Shown one piece after another: positions 32,037 through 40,501 of a stretch of DNA of 64,000 nucleotides. Source of the stretch: Chloroflexi bacterium AL-N1 (GTDB lineage: Bacteria > Chloroflexota > Chloroflexia > Chloroflexales > Roseiflexaceae). The notes beneath the pieces are model-generated. The model was not told the DNA's origin. It saw nothing but the letters and a program-made list of their open reading frames with translations, and searched no databases. Each line of letters starts with the position of its first letter. Within the stretch, counting starts at the first letter, position 1. The DNA lies in assembly GCA_013122435.1 (NCBI GenBank), contig WYDT01000001.1, positions 372,001 through 436,000 of the forward strand, written 5' to 3'. The translations under genes and the position numbers were made by a program.

Positions 32037-34868
32037 TTAACATAATAAGCCAATGATTACTGTAATGGTGTCTTCCTTGACGTTGCCATCACTATCTTCT
32101 ACACGCAGTGTGATAGTGTGGGTGGTACCACAGCCACTAGCATATAGTCGTGCTGTGACATTGGTCGCACCGGTGCTTGGATTGACCGTCACAGGTGTGA
32201 GTACACCTTCAACATCTGACTCCCACTCAACTGTCAGATCACCGATGGTATCCTCAGCGTCACCAACCTGCCCTGTGAGCGTGAGTTCGTAATACCAACC
32301 TACGCTGTCCTGGGCATCGGCGTAGAAAATGCTACCATTCTCCGGTGAGATAATCACCGCACTTGGATTAAGATTGGTACAGGCAGGGTTCGTCGACGAT
32401 AATACTGTGAGTGCAATACTGTCCTCGACTGCCAGCCCACCATCATCGGTAACGTGCAATGTGATGGTATGAGCACCCACACTCAGATCATCGAGCGAGC
32501 GCGAGCGGCCATTCCCCAGGTTTCCATCGCGGCTCGAACTCCAGCGCAAGGCACTGTCAGGGAGTCCATCAAGCTCGTTTATGTCACTCCCCAAACCACG
32601 CAGAGTCACCGTCTCACCAAAGCAGAAGGACGTCCCTGTTTCTGGTTGGGTGATACTGGCTGTGGGTGGTGTGTTGACAATAGTAAGCTGGATCGTATCT
32701 TCGCTTATGAGGCTGCCAGCGGTGGCCCGCACACGGATGGTGTGTGTACCAGTGCGTAATGACGTGGTATTGATCTCAGAAGTAAGGCCATGGACACCTG
32801 TGCCGGGGTTAAAGGTCTCTTCACCCAGCGCACCATCCAGATTTGAACTCCAGCGCACCGTAACAGGTGGTCTATCACCATTAGCAACATAGCCGATGTC
32901 GGCTTGCAGATTGACGTTGTAGTTTTTCTGCTGGGTCGAGCCAGCGCCTGGATTAGTGATCGTCGCCGAGATGGCAAAATCGGTGGCACGCATCACGGCA
33001 TCGTAAGCATTGACATAACGTGGGACGCTGGTGTCTGGACTGCTGTGAGCTGTGTCACGCATAATCTCCCATACCTGGTTGGCACTAAGGCTTGGGTTGG
33101 CGGCCCAGATAAGACCAGCAACTCCGGCGGTGTAGGGTGCTGAAAAACTCGTGCCAGCAATTATCCGGACATTGTTGGCACTGGCCGGGTTGTCAGGATC
33201 GTGGCCACCGTAGACGAGGTAGGGAGCAAAGATATGCACCCCGCCACGACTACCAAAATTAGAGCCACTGCCATCATAACTGGCGCGCCGCTGAGAGTTC
33301 CAATCAAGACCACCAACACAAATAACGCCCCTGTTTTCACAAGGAGTATGAAGCTTCTTTTCCCAACACACAATAAAACAGTGTCTATCGTCAACATTCT
33401 TATCGTCATTACCCGCCGATGCGAAAAGGAGTGTACCACTTGCCCGTACCGCTGCTGTGGTTATTTCAAAGGGCAGTACTGTCCATGAGAATACCGCTGG
33501 AACTTCAGCACTGTAGCTCATGTTGATCACTCTGGCCCCGGCTGCTCTGGCGGCTATTACTGAGCCAATCGAGATGACGTAATCGTATGAGGTATACACC
33601 AGCACTGGTTCACCAACCGTGTGTGCAACGCCGACGACGCCATAGTTATTTGACCCATTGGCCATGGCTGTCTGGAAGACATTTGTGCCGTGCCAGCCGC
33701 CCTCGACATCACGCCGATTACGTGGGTCGAACGGGAAAACATTGAGATAGGTGACTTCGCTGGGGAAGTCGTCGTTGGCTGCAAACCCACCATCGAGAAT
33801 AGCAATCCTGACCCGGTTGTTATACTTACCTCCGTGGTGTAAAGCATTCCAGGCTTCGGCGGTGCCAATATCCTGGATCGTTCCGGCGGCCATATACGTC
33901 CAGTCGTAGGCATTGCGCGTGTAGGCGATACCCCCCCAGTTTACGCCATCATCAGCTTCACGGCTGTTGTCGGGAACGGTGCCGGTTTCGCTTACCCAGT
34001 TAATCCCAACCGTTGCACCCTTGAGTGCTTCAGCGCTGGCAATAGCCATCAGTCGGGCGCCCTCTTCATCCGAGAAACGATGCTCACCAGCGGCTTTCCC
34101 CTCTTCGCCGCCATCAATGGTCTGGAGATCTGCGGTGAGACGGCTCAGATCGGCGGTACTGAGATCAACACGAACGAGGTAGAGTGTAGCGAGATCGGTC
34201 AGCCCTGCGTCATCCGGGTTGGTCTCAAAAATGATGGTACCGTTATAGTCACGCACGATCTGATCGAGCAGGTTGGTATCATCGGTCTGCACCACTAGTT
34301 CATTGGCCACAAACGTCGCCATGTCACCGTCGGGGTCGGCTACGGCAGACAAGGGCCGTGCCTGCCCACCTAACTCGGGGAGTTGAACCTCGGTTGGTGC
34401 GACTGCGGGATCGATCTGGTAGCTAAAGGGTGGTGGTGCGCTACCCTGTCCTCCTATTATTAACGGCAGAAAGGTCTGGTGGGCAAAGACATCAAAGGCA
34501 ACCGTGGCTGTTTGTTCAGACTCTCCCGTTGTACATGGATAGAATGAACAGACCGTAATCGTATGACTGCCAGGTGTTGCATTTTCAGGAATAATAAATG
34601 GCACGGAAAACGAGCCGCCTTCTGGAATAAGAAAGGTTTCGGCATCCTGATCGTCCCAGCGGATGGTCCCGGCCTGATTGCCCGGCGCATAGCCGCTGCC
34701 GCTCAGGGTGACTTCAACGCCTGCTGGTCCGCTACTCTGGTCAATCGATAGCTGAACGGTCGTATCAGTGGCTTCCAGCGGCGCATTGGCCAGAAAGAGG
34801 CTAGCTAATAAAACGAACAGGACCAGATAATGTATGTGTACGACTCGTCTGCGATGTAAGTGTTGCAT
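32037..34868 (-). CDS. Secreted subtilisin-like serine peptidase (S8) with Ig-like domains
   Basis: This protein has 943 residues from the ATG at 34868, just after AAGGAG. A signal peptide is followed by an N-terminal Ig-like domain (SGPAGVEVTLSGSGYAPG), the link HQTFLPLIIGG, and a pro-region. The peptidase domain has a complete triad: Asp359 in RIAILDGGF, His393 in GGWHGTNVFQ, Ser574 in GTSFSAPYTAG, with the oxyanion Asn in ASAGN. The C-terminal ~300 residues are three PKD/Ig-like beta repeats (TASITQPETGTSFCF, DLSVGAHTITLHVTDDGG, SAVIISPENGSIFYADAQ). It would act outside the cell, fitting a scavenging or predatory lifestyle (inference). Confidence 0.92.
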   Translation of the reverse strand: MQHLHRRRVVHIHYLVLFVLLASLFLANAPLEATDTTVQLSIDQSSGPAGVEVTLSGSGYAPGNQAGTIRWDDQDAETFLIPEGGSFSVPFIIPENATPGSHTITVCSFYPCTTGESEQTATVAFDVFAHQTFLPLIIGGQGSAPPPFSYQIDPAVAPTEVQLPELGGQARPLSAVADPDGDMATFVANELVVQTDDTNLLDQIVRDYNGTIIFETNPDDAGLTDLATLYLVRVDLSTADLSRLTADLQTIDGGEEGKAAGEHRFSDEEGARLMAIASAEALKGATVGINWVSETGTVPDNSREADDGVNWGGIAYTRNAYDWTYMAAGTIQDIGTAEAWNALHHGGKYNNRVRIAILDGGFAANDDFPSEVTYLNVFPFDPRNRRDVEGGWHGTNVFQTAMANGSNNYGVVGVAHTVGEPVLVYTSYDYVISIGSVIAARAAGARVINMSYSAEVPAVFSWTVLPFEITTAAVRASGTLLFASAGNDDKNVDDRHCFIVCWEKKLHTPCENRGVICVGGLDWNSQRRASYDGSGSNFGSRGGVHIFAPYLVYGGHDPDNPASANNVRIIAGTSFSAPYTAGVAGLIWAANPSLSANQVWEIMRDTAHSSPDTSVPRYVNAYDAVMRATDFAISATITNPGAGSTQQKNYNVNLQADIGYVANGDRPPVTVRWSSNLDGALGEETFNPGTGVHGLTSEINTTSLRTGTHTIRVRATAGSLISEDTIQLTIVNTPPTASITQPETGTSFCFGETVTLRGLGSDINELDGLPDSALRWSSSRDGNLGNGRSRSLDDLSVGAHTITLHVTDDGGLAVEDSIALTVLSSTNPACTNLNPSAVIISPENGSIFYADAQDSVGWYYELTLTGQVGDAEDTIGDLTVEWESDVEGVLTPVTVNPSTGATNVTARLYASGCGTTHTITLRVEDSDGNVKEDTITVIIGLLC

Positions 34869-35168
34869 GGGTGTTCTCCTTGTCGGTCTGGGCGTAGACA
34901 TCGACAATTGTCTGTTTCACGGTGAGGCATCTCAGGTTTGTTGTTTGGGCGGGGACCACTTATTTGTGCCGATTACACCTCCTGGAATGCTTGCTCAAAA
35001 GAGTAGGTCTTTCTAGCATATCCAAGAACGTCCGCAAAATGTCCGTTGATGTGTTTTAAGATGAGGTGGGTTACTCTAACCTTTCCTTGTCTGGTGAGCC
35101 AAAAGATCCCTCCAGTACCTTGTGAGTATTGGAGGGGCGTCAAAAGGAGGTGAGATCTAGAGGATCGT
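34869..35168. other. Spacer between subtilase and solute-binding-like genes
   Basis: About 300 bp with a terminator for the upstream gene at 35101-35135 and no supported reading frame. No clear promoter for the subtilase gene was recognised. Confidence 0.5.
35101..35135 (-). terminator. Terminator of the solute-binding-like gene
   Basis: A 10-bp stem CCTCCAGTAC (35109-35118) / GTATTGGAGG (35126-35135) with one wobble pair is followed on the minus strand by GATCTTTTGG. Confidence 0.7.
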
Positions 35169-37124
35169 TTACCCGCGACAGGCTGCGAGTTCGGCACGGG
35201 CCGCCTCTGCGGCTCGATAGACTGCACCAGTGGTGCCTCGCCATTCCATCAAGGTCATAGCAAAAATAGACTCGGCGCGTTCAGCACAATGATCATCACC
35301 GAAAGCGAGCCGCGTAAGATGAGCACGACAGATCCGTGCAAATTGCTGGCTGCTAAACTCGGCACGGATGCGATCAAAGTCATTTGCGCCAACAAAATCA
35401 GTCAAACGGGTGTAGAGTTCAGCAGCAGCCAGGCCACAGGCATCGCTCCCGAAAGCAGGTGCTGTAAACGGTGGACGTTCAATAAAATCATGGATATCGA
35501 TTTCTGGGAGGATACCAAGAACACCAGGCAGTAGCGGTTGGCTCAGATCGACCAGTACCTCATCGGCCACGTTGACCCATGCTTCGCCGTGAGTGGGCAT
35601 GTACCCCGCCGCGCCGAATAGCTCGACCTGCATGTTTGGACTGGCCAGGAGATCGGCAATGGCCAGCGCCTGAGCACGATGCTCTGAGTGTGGGTTGACA
35701 TACACTCCCTGCACAGAGGGTTGCGGCTGGTAATCGGCCAGTGGGAAGAGGAACAACGGCCCAACTTCCTTCGTTAATGCACGGAACTGTTCTGCTTCAA
35801 CAACCAGAAGACCTGCCTTGCTTGGCTGAGGCGAAGGATTACCTTTGAGTGCATCTATGAAATGTCGCATAGGTGTTGGGGTTGGGTCAAATGCAGGGTC
35901 GATATACACGAGATCAGGATACTCCTGTTGCAGATCTACAATGTCACCCAGACTACCCGGCATTGCTAACTCGCGCTCAAGAAACCAGGTGGGATCTGCC
36001 AGCACCAGATCGGCCTCCCACCAGATCGGTGTGCCAACAGGAAGCACTTGATCCTCAACAAAGCGTGCAAAACCAGCCTGAAAGATATCGGGAGCCTGTT
36101 CATGGTCCAGTTGTGCAAACTGGCACCAGTGCGGTGGATTGTCACTCAGACAGGGCGGACATTGTTTTGGTTCGCATAGCCCGGCAAACTGAAAATCGAT
36201 ATTGCGGTTATAACTAAAATCACCATTGGCGTACAGGCACCAGCGCGGTGGATTATCACTAAAACATTCTTCACAACCATCAGGGAGACAGTAGGCGTTG
36301 ACCAGTCCTGCTTTGATCAGTGCATCACTCAAGGTATCCGGTCCCAGAATAAGGTCAGGTTTAGCGGAAGGATCGCGTAGCGCTTCCTCCAGTTCATCCT
36401 CGCTGGCAAAACCTACCAACTCAATCTGATATTCATCAGCACGTTGTTCGAGAATACTACGAATCCTTTCGGGCCAGGCATGCCACACCACCAGTGTTTC
36501 CATGAAGAGTGGATATGCAGGGGCACGAGCTGCCAGATTGAGCATATGATTGCCCGGACTACTTTGGAGTGTGGCAGTTACATGGCGTGGCGGATACTGC
36601 GATGTCAACCCAAAGAAGAACGAGTTATCTCCGCCACCACTGTATGATCCTGCACAGACCGCCGGTGAAAAAGCAAACGTGATGGTATTCCCTGTTTGAT
36701 TGATCGACGTTGGAGCAATTGTACCCAGGCCACCCTGCGTTACCACAAACACTTTTTCGGTAGCACCATCGTTATCATAGTCCAGTGAAACAATCGGTCC
36801 AACATCGAATTGGAGGGACGTGACACAGGGGATATCAAGAATACCGGAGATTTGACGCAGGTCGATGCGATACTCGTAACCATAGAGTCCGGCAGCAGGT
36901 GTTCCTGGCTCACCTACGGGCAGTGTGTGTGACTGTAGAAAGCCGGAGCCGCTCCCTCCAGGCAGTGTAATAGCATCAGTTGTATCGGTGACTGTAATGG
37001 TGCAGTCAGTATCAAATACACAATTGATCTCAGGTGCTTTGACAGTCGCAATATCGAGAGGGGCTGCATTGGCAAAAGGGATTGTTACACACAACAGTAC
37101 CAAAATGATGAGCAGTCTTTTCAT
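35169..37124 (-). CDS. Secreted solute-binding-like protein with an unusual cysteine-rich insertion
   Basis: This protein has 651 residues. A clear signal peptide (MKRLLIILVLLCVTIPFANA) is followed by a ~180-residue beta-rich domain of unknown type. From residue ~208 comes a family-1 extracellular solute-binding fold: LVVWHAWPERIRSILEQRAD, DLILGPDTLSDALIKAGL, GLLVVEAEQFRALTKEVGPL and GVYVNPHSEHRAQALAIADL. Into it is inserted a Cys-rich stretch with two copies of C(F/L)SDNPP(R/H)WC (residues 287-296 and 325-334). The SBP lipoprotein cysteine is absent and no ABC permease is nearby, so classical uptake is doubtful. The C-terminus (~570-650) is helical. A surface-binding role is inferred. Confidence 0.7.
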   Translation of the reverse strand: MKRLLIILVLLCVTIPFANAAPLDIATVKAPEINCVFDTDCTITVTDTTDAITLPGGSGSGFLQSHTLPVGEPGTPAAGLYGYEYRIDLRQISGILDIPCVTSLQFDVGPIVSLDYDNDGATEKVFVVTQGGLGTIAPTSINQTGNTITFAFSPAVCAGSYSGGGDNSFFFGLTSQYPPRHVTATLQSSPGNHMLNLAARAPAYPLFMETLVVWHAWPERIRSILEQRADEYQIELVGFASEDELEEALRDPSAKPDLILGPDTLSDALIKAGLVNAYCLPDGCEECFSDNPPRWCLYANGDFSYNRNIDFQFAGLCEPKQCPPCLSDNPPHWCQFAQLDHEQAPDIFQAGFARFVEDQVLPVGTPIWWEADLVLADPTWFLERELAMPGSLGDIVDLQQEYPDLVYIDPAFDPTPTPMRHFIDALKGNPSPQPSKAGLLVVEAEQFRALTKEVGPLFLFPLADYQPQPSVQGVYVNPHSEHRAQALAIADLLASPNMQVELFGAAGYMPTHGEAWVNVADEVLVDLSQPLLPGVLGILPEIDIHDFIERPPFTAPAFGSDACGLAAAELYTRLTDFVGANDFDRIRAEFSSQQFARICRAHLTRLAFGDDHCAERAESIFAMTLMEWRGTTGAVYRAAEAARAELAACRG

Positions 37125-37261
37125 TCCAATCCTCCGCGATCAATGTATCCATATTTTCTATGTACGAGACGAGAATCAGTGTGGAGACCTTTCCTTACGT
37201 GTCCCGAAATCGAGATCCTTCCACGGTCGGGGTAGCAGGATGGGACGAGGTCTTACGACAT

Positions 37262-37804
37262 TTAACAGGGATGTGGGCCAAGTGGACCAAATGGGAAGGG
37301 CCACTCATCAGGTGCAGGTCGATAGCTCAACTGAGTGAAGGCGTCGTCTCGTAAAACATGGAGCGCGATCAGCCCAGGGAGAATACCTTCTTCATCAATC
37401 GAAATGGCCCAGTGCTCAATGTCTTTGGCTAGTTCATGCATACCTTCTAACTGATCGGCATACGCCTCGAAGGTGAGGGTCGGGCCATCTGGCGGTATTG
37501 GAATGGGAATACGTGGTCTTCCTGTACCACACCAATCATCAATATAGTCAGCCAGTGCAAACTGCCGTATCATTGGTGTTGCTGATTGGGTGTGTATACC
37601 TGCATTGACCCAGACTTGAATTCGCTCGGCGATTTCTGCATAACGGAAACGAAATGCCTCTTGCAACCATGGTACAGGTGTGCATGCCTGAGCAGCTTTG
37701 GAGTTAGAGGCCAGTGCAGCGAGCGTTGGCACCGCGAGTGCTGCTGCGACACCAGTTCCGCTACGGCGTAAAAATGCACGACGATTGTTTGATGTGTTGG
37801 TCAT
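37262..37804 (-). CDS. Small Tat-secreted protein of unknown function
   Basis: This protein has 180 residues from the ATG at 37804, 7 nt after AGGAGG. The N-terminus is a twin-arginine signal: NRRAFLRRSGTGVAAALAVP with cleavage near SKA-AQA. The mature part (~145 residues) has no domain I recognise. It begins with CTPVPWLQEAFRFRYAEIAERI, contains DYIDDWCGTGRPRIPIPIPP, and ends in a Pro-rich FPFGPLGPHPC, with four cysteines in all. Tat export implies folding, or cofactor loading, in the cytoplasm. It lies between the SBP-like gene and the metalloprotease gene in the same direction; nothing indicates its job. Confidence 0.7.
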   Translation of the reverse strand: MTNTSNNRRAFLRRSGTGVAAALAVPTLAALASNSKAAQACTPVPWLQEAFRFRYAEIAERIQVWVNAGIHTQSATPMIRQFALADYIDDWCGTGRPRIPIPIPPDGPTLTFEAYADQLEGMHELAKDIEHWAISIDEEGILPGLIALHVLRDDAFTQLSYRPAPDEWPFPFGPLGPHPC

Positions 37805-37892
37805 TGTTAGTTTCCTCCTGATAATTATGAATCCATGTCCCATTCACTCCCATGACGAGTCAATGTGCTGCAACCTTTCCTCAACTATGCAA

Positions 37893-37929
37893 CGAAATAG
37901 AAAACTCCGCCGCATTGTGTGACGGAGTT
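37893..37929 (-). terminator. Terminator of the metalloprotease gene
   Basis: A 7-bp stem AACTCCG (37903-37909) / CGGAGTT (37923-37929) is followed on the minus strand by TTTTCTATTTCG. Confidence 0.7.
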
Positions 37930-37950
37930 GCAGGAAAAGAGAACAACCTG

Positions 37951-40296
37951 TTAGCGTTGGATCAGGGGGAGAAAGTTGAAAAGTGGGCCATACGCCAGCG
38001 CATAAAAATCACCGTCGCTGTCACCATCACTATCAAAGTTCTGTGCTTCAGCCGCAATCCAATCGAGTTCAACACTCTGACCGACGGTGGGAACCACTTC
38101 CCAAATGTTATCGCTATTAAGTCGCACTACTACTAATTGTTCTTCTGCAATACCCAGGCGATTCAAAAGATCCTGCTTGTAGGAAAGGCGAACAAGGATT
38201 GGTGGGTCGGACACATTCCATGGACGGCTATTATCTTGATCTTCGGTGTTAATCTCTGGTTGGATATTGAAAGGCGTTCCCAGAAGACGTATCGGCGATT
38301 CATCTGTTGGTGGTACTGAACAGGCTGGTGTCGTCGTGTGTGCTACACGCGTATCTTTGATCTCTGCTGTTTCCTCTGGGGGAATATCTCCTGGCACTAT
38401 CTCGGTCGTAATTTCTCCGCCCGAAAAGGGTGCATGGGCCCCGATGTATGCTGTGCCGACACCACCGCCAAGTTGGTATGTGACAATTGCTTCTGCATCA
38501 CTCACACCATTTCGTGCATAGATATAACCACGCAGAGCAACTGGATTATTATCTGAAAAGAAAAAAGTGTAGGTGAATGTCCTATCTGATTCGCGTGTGG
38601 CTCCCATGGACTCACTACACACACCACCAGCCGGGCAATAGGCAAATGCAACCTCTTCACTTTGTGCACCACAATCCTCTAGTCGGACATTAAGTGCAAC
38701 GACTTCAGAGAACGATGAACCTTTTCTCGTAGTTGTTGGAGCGACAGTAATGCTGGGACGCCAATCAGTCAGTTCAGTGGTGAGGTTATTGAGATTAGTT
38801 AGACTAAGAGGGGCAATACTATTTGGTGATATTGCAAAACGGTTGTCTGTGTTAGGGTCATTTACAAAGACGGCAGCACGATCTCCTAGGTCCGGGACAA
38901 CCCCAAGAAACGGTAGTTGTTCCTCTGCGTCTGGGAGTAGTACACCCTGCCCAATAATGCGTTGTGGGTATTGACCATTACGCGGACGCACTAGATAGGC
39001 TTCACCTATAGCTGTTTCGGATAGTTCCCCGGTGACCTCAAGAGCAATGTCTGCAATCGAGTCGACTGGCCCCGGTGCACCATTGAAGGTAAAGAGGTTT
39101 GCCACGGGGCTCATCGGCCATGAAATTGACGGTGGTGGTGCATTGATATTTATATTAGGATAGAAGGTCTTGATAACTTCCCATTCTGTCGTACCTCCTC
39201 CATATATCAGTTCATGTGGCGTGTTACGACAAGCAATAGGCTGTTTTCCCTGCTGTGGTGCTACTCCCCCACGCCAAAGCTTATCGGTCGTGTAATGATA
39301 GGCCATCAAGGTATCATCTGTCCCGATCAGGGTTGGGTATGAAGGAGAGCCAAAATCAATACCAGATGCGGTACAGTATTGTGATTCTCCGGTTACAGCG
39401 TTAAAATACTGATCATATAAATACAACGCATGATGCCCCAACTCATGACCGAGCGTACGCCATCCGGCAGGATTGGACCAGCGTCCGCAGCGTGCGCCCT
39501 CGCCATTCCAGAGCCTCCCTAGTATGATGGGCAGGTCATAAAACACAATAGGTTTATCATCGATAGTGGTAAATGGTGATAGGGTTGGGTCATCAACAAT
39601 CCCACCCACAAATGCACTCGGTCGGTAGGTGCTATCAGCAAGGATTTGAATGTCTGCCTCTTCCCAATTGTCACCACCAGTGTAGACATCGATGGTACCA
39701 AGCGACATTTGCCCCTCAGTGAAGTTATACAGATAGGCTGATGTGTATTCGAGGGCCAGCTCCAGATCCTGTAAATAGGTATAGTTCCCACCTGGATCAG
39801 GATGCCCAGGTGTCGTGGAATTGGCAGGACATCCGGCGGCCTCAATATCATTACGAATGCCGTCCTGGTTCCCAATAGTTTCGGCCTCACTTGGTTCCCA
39901 CTCCAGTGAAACTGTAAGATCAAGCACCAGGGTTCCCACATAAACATCAATACTTGTCATTTGCCTCAATCGATTGGAGACAAGTGAAAGAGTATGAAAG
40001 CCATCAGTTGCCTCCTGTGGGATCGTAAACTCTTTTGTAAATGCAGCAGCATTGTTATCATCAGGTGGAATGTCAAAGGTTTCGCTATCCACCCCATCCC
40101 AGCGAATCGTATATGTCCCTGGTGGATAACCACTGCCAGTAAGCGTGACTTTCTCACCCGCGAACTGTCCCTGTGGCGACACATTTAGACTCGTCTGTGC
40201 AAATACTGTCTGTGGAGGTGCTTGCCACACTACGAGACCAAGCATACACACCAGCATGGTGCAGATTATCAGTGGTTTTCTTTGGACATAATACAT
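37951..40296 (-). CDS. Secreted zinc metalloprotease-like protein (HELGH) with N-terminal Ig-like domain
   Basis: This protein has 781 residues from the ATG at 40296, after AGGAAGGA. The signal peptide (residues ~1-33) contains IICTMLVCMLGLVVW. The first domain (FAGEKVTLTGSGYPPGTYTI) matches the N-terminal domain of the subtilase in this cluster. A zincin motif WRTLGHELGHHALYLYDQY (His284, Glu285, His288) follows in a domain that may be similar to M6/M8-like secreted peptidases; the third ligand could not be assigned. The remaining ~450 residues are beta-rich (GTAYIGAHAPFSGGEITTEI). The end is FNFLPLIQR. Exported; probably degrades proteins outside the cell. Divergent from the TPR-CHAT gene with 205 bp between. 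Confidence 0.8.
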   Translation of the reverse strand: MYYVQRKPLIICTMLVCMLGLVVWQAPPQTVFAQTSLNVSPQGQFAGEKVTLTGSGYPPGTYTIRWDGVDSETFDIPPDDNNAAAFTKEFTIPQEATDGFHTLSLVSNRLRQMTSIDVYVGTLVLDLTVSLEWEPSEAETIGNQDGIRNDIEAAGCPANSTTPGHPDPGGNYTYLQDLELALEYTSAYLYNFTEGQMSLGTIDVYTGGDNWEEADIQILADSTYRPSAFVGGIVDDPTLSPFTTIDDKPIVFYDLPIILGRLWNGEGARCGRWSNPAGWRTLGHELGHHALYLYDQYFNAVTGESQYCTASGIDFGSPSYPTLIGTDDTLMAYHYTTDKLWRGGVAPQQGKQPIACRNTPHELIYGGGTTEWEVIKTFYPNININAPPPSISWPMSPVANLFTFNGAPGPVDSIADIALEVTGELSETAIGEAYLVRPRNGQYPQRIIGQGVLLPDAEEQLPFLGVVPDLGDRAAVFVNDPNTDNRFAISPNSIAPLSLTNLNNLTTELTDWRPSITVAPTTTRKGSSFSEVVALNVRLEDCGAQSEEVAFAYCPAGGVCSESMGATRESDRTFTYTFFFSDNNPVALRGYIYARNGVSDAEAIVTYQLGGGVGTAYIGAHAPFSGGEITTEIVPGDIPPEETAEIKDTRVAHTTTPACSVPPTDESPIRLLGTPFNIQPEINTEDQDNSRPWNVSDPPILVRLSYKQDLLNRLGIAEEQLVVVRLNSDNIWEVVPTVGQSVELDWIAAEAQNFDSDGDSDGDFYALAYGPLFNFLPLIQR

Positions 40297-40501
40297 GGTT
40301 GTGTGTCCTTCCTGCTCTTTGACGTAAACAATATGACCAAAAAAGATTAAAATGCGCGTTATCATGTTAAAGGTAAGACGTTGGTTAGATCCATGATCTT
40401 TCCTGCTATAGTTTGTCGGATTACGGTGATATTACTATCTTTGCAGTTAATATGGATACTACTATCATCTTTTTTAGTTCATCAAAGGTGATCAAACAAC
40501 T

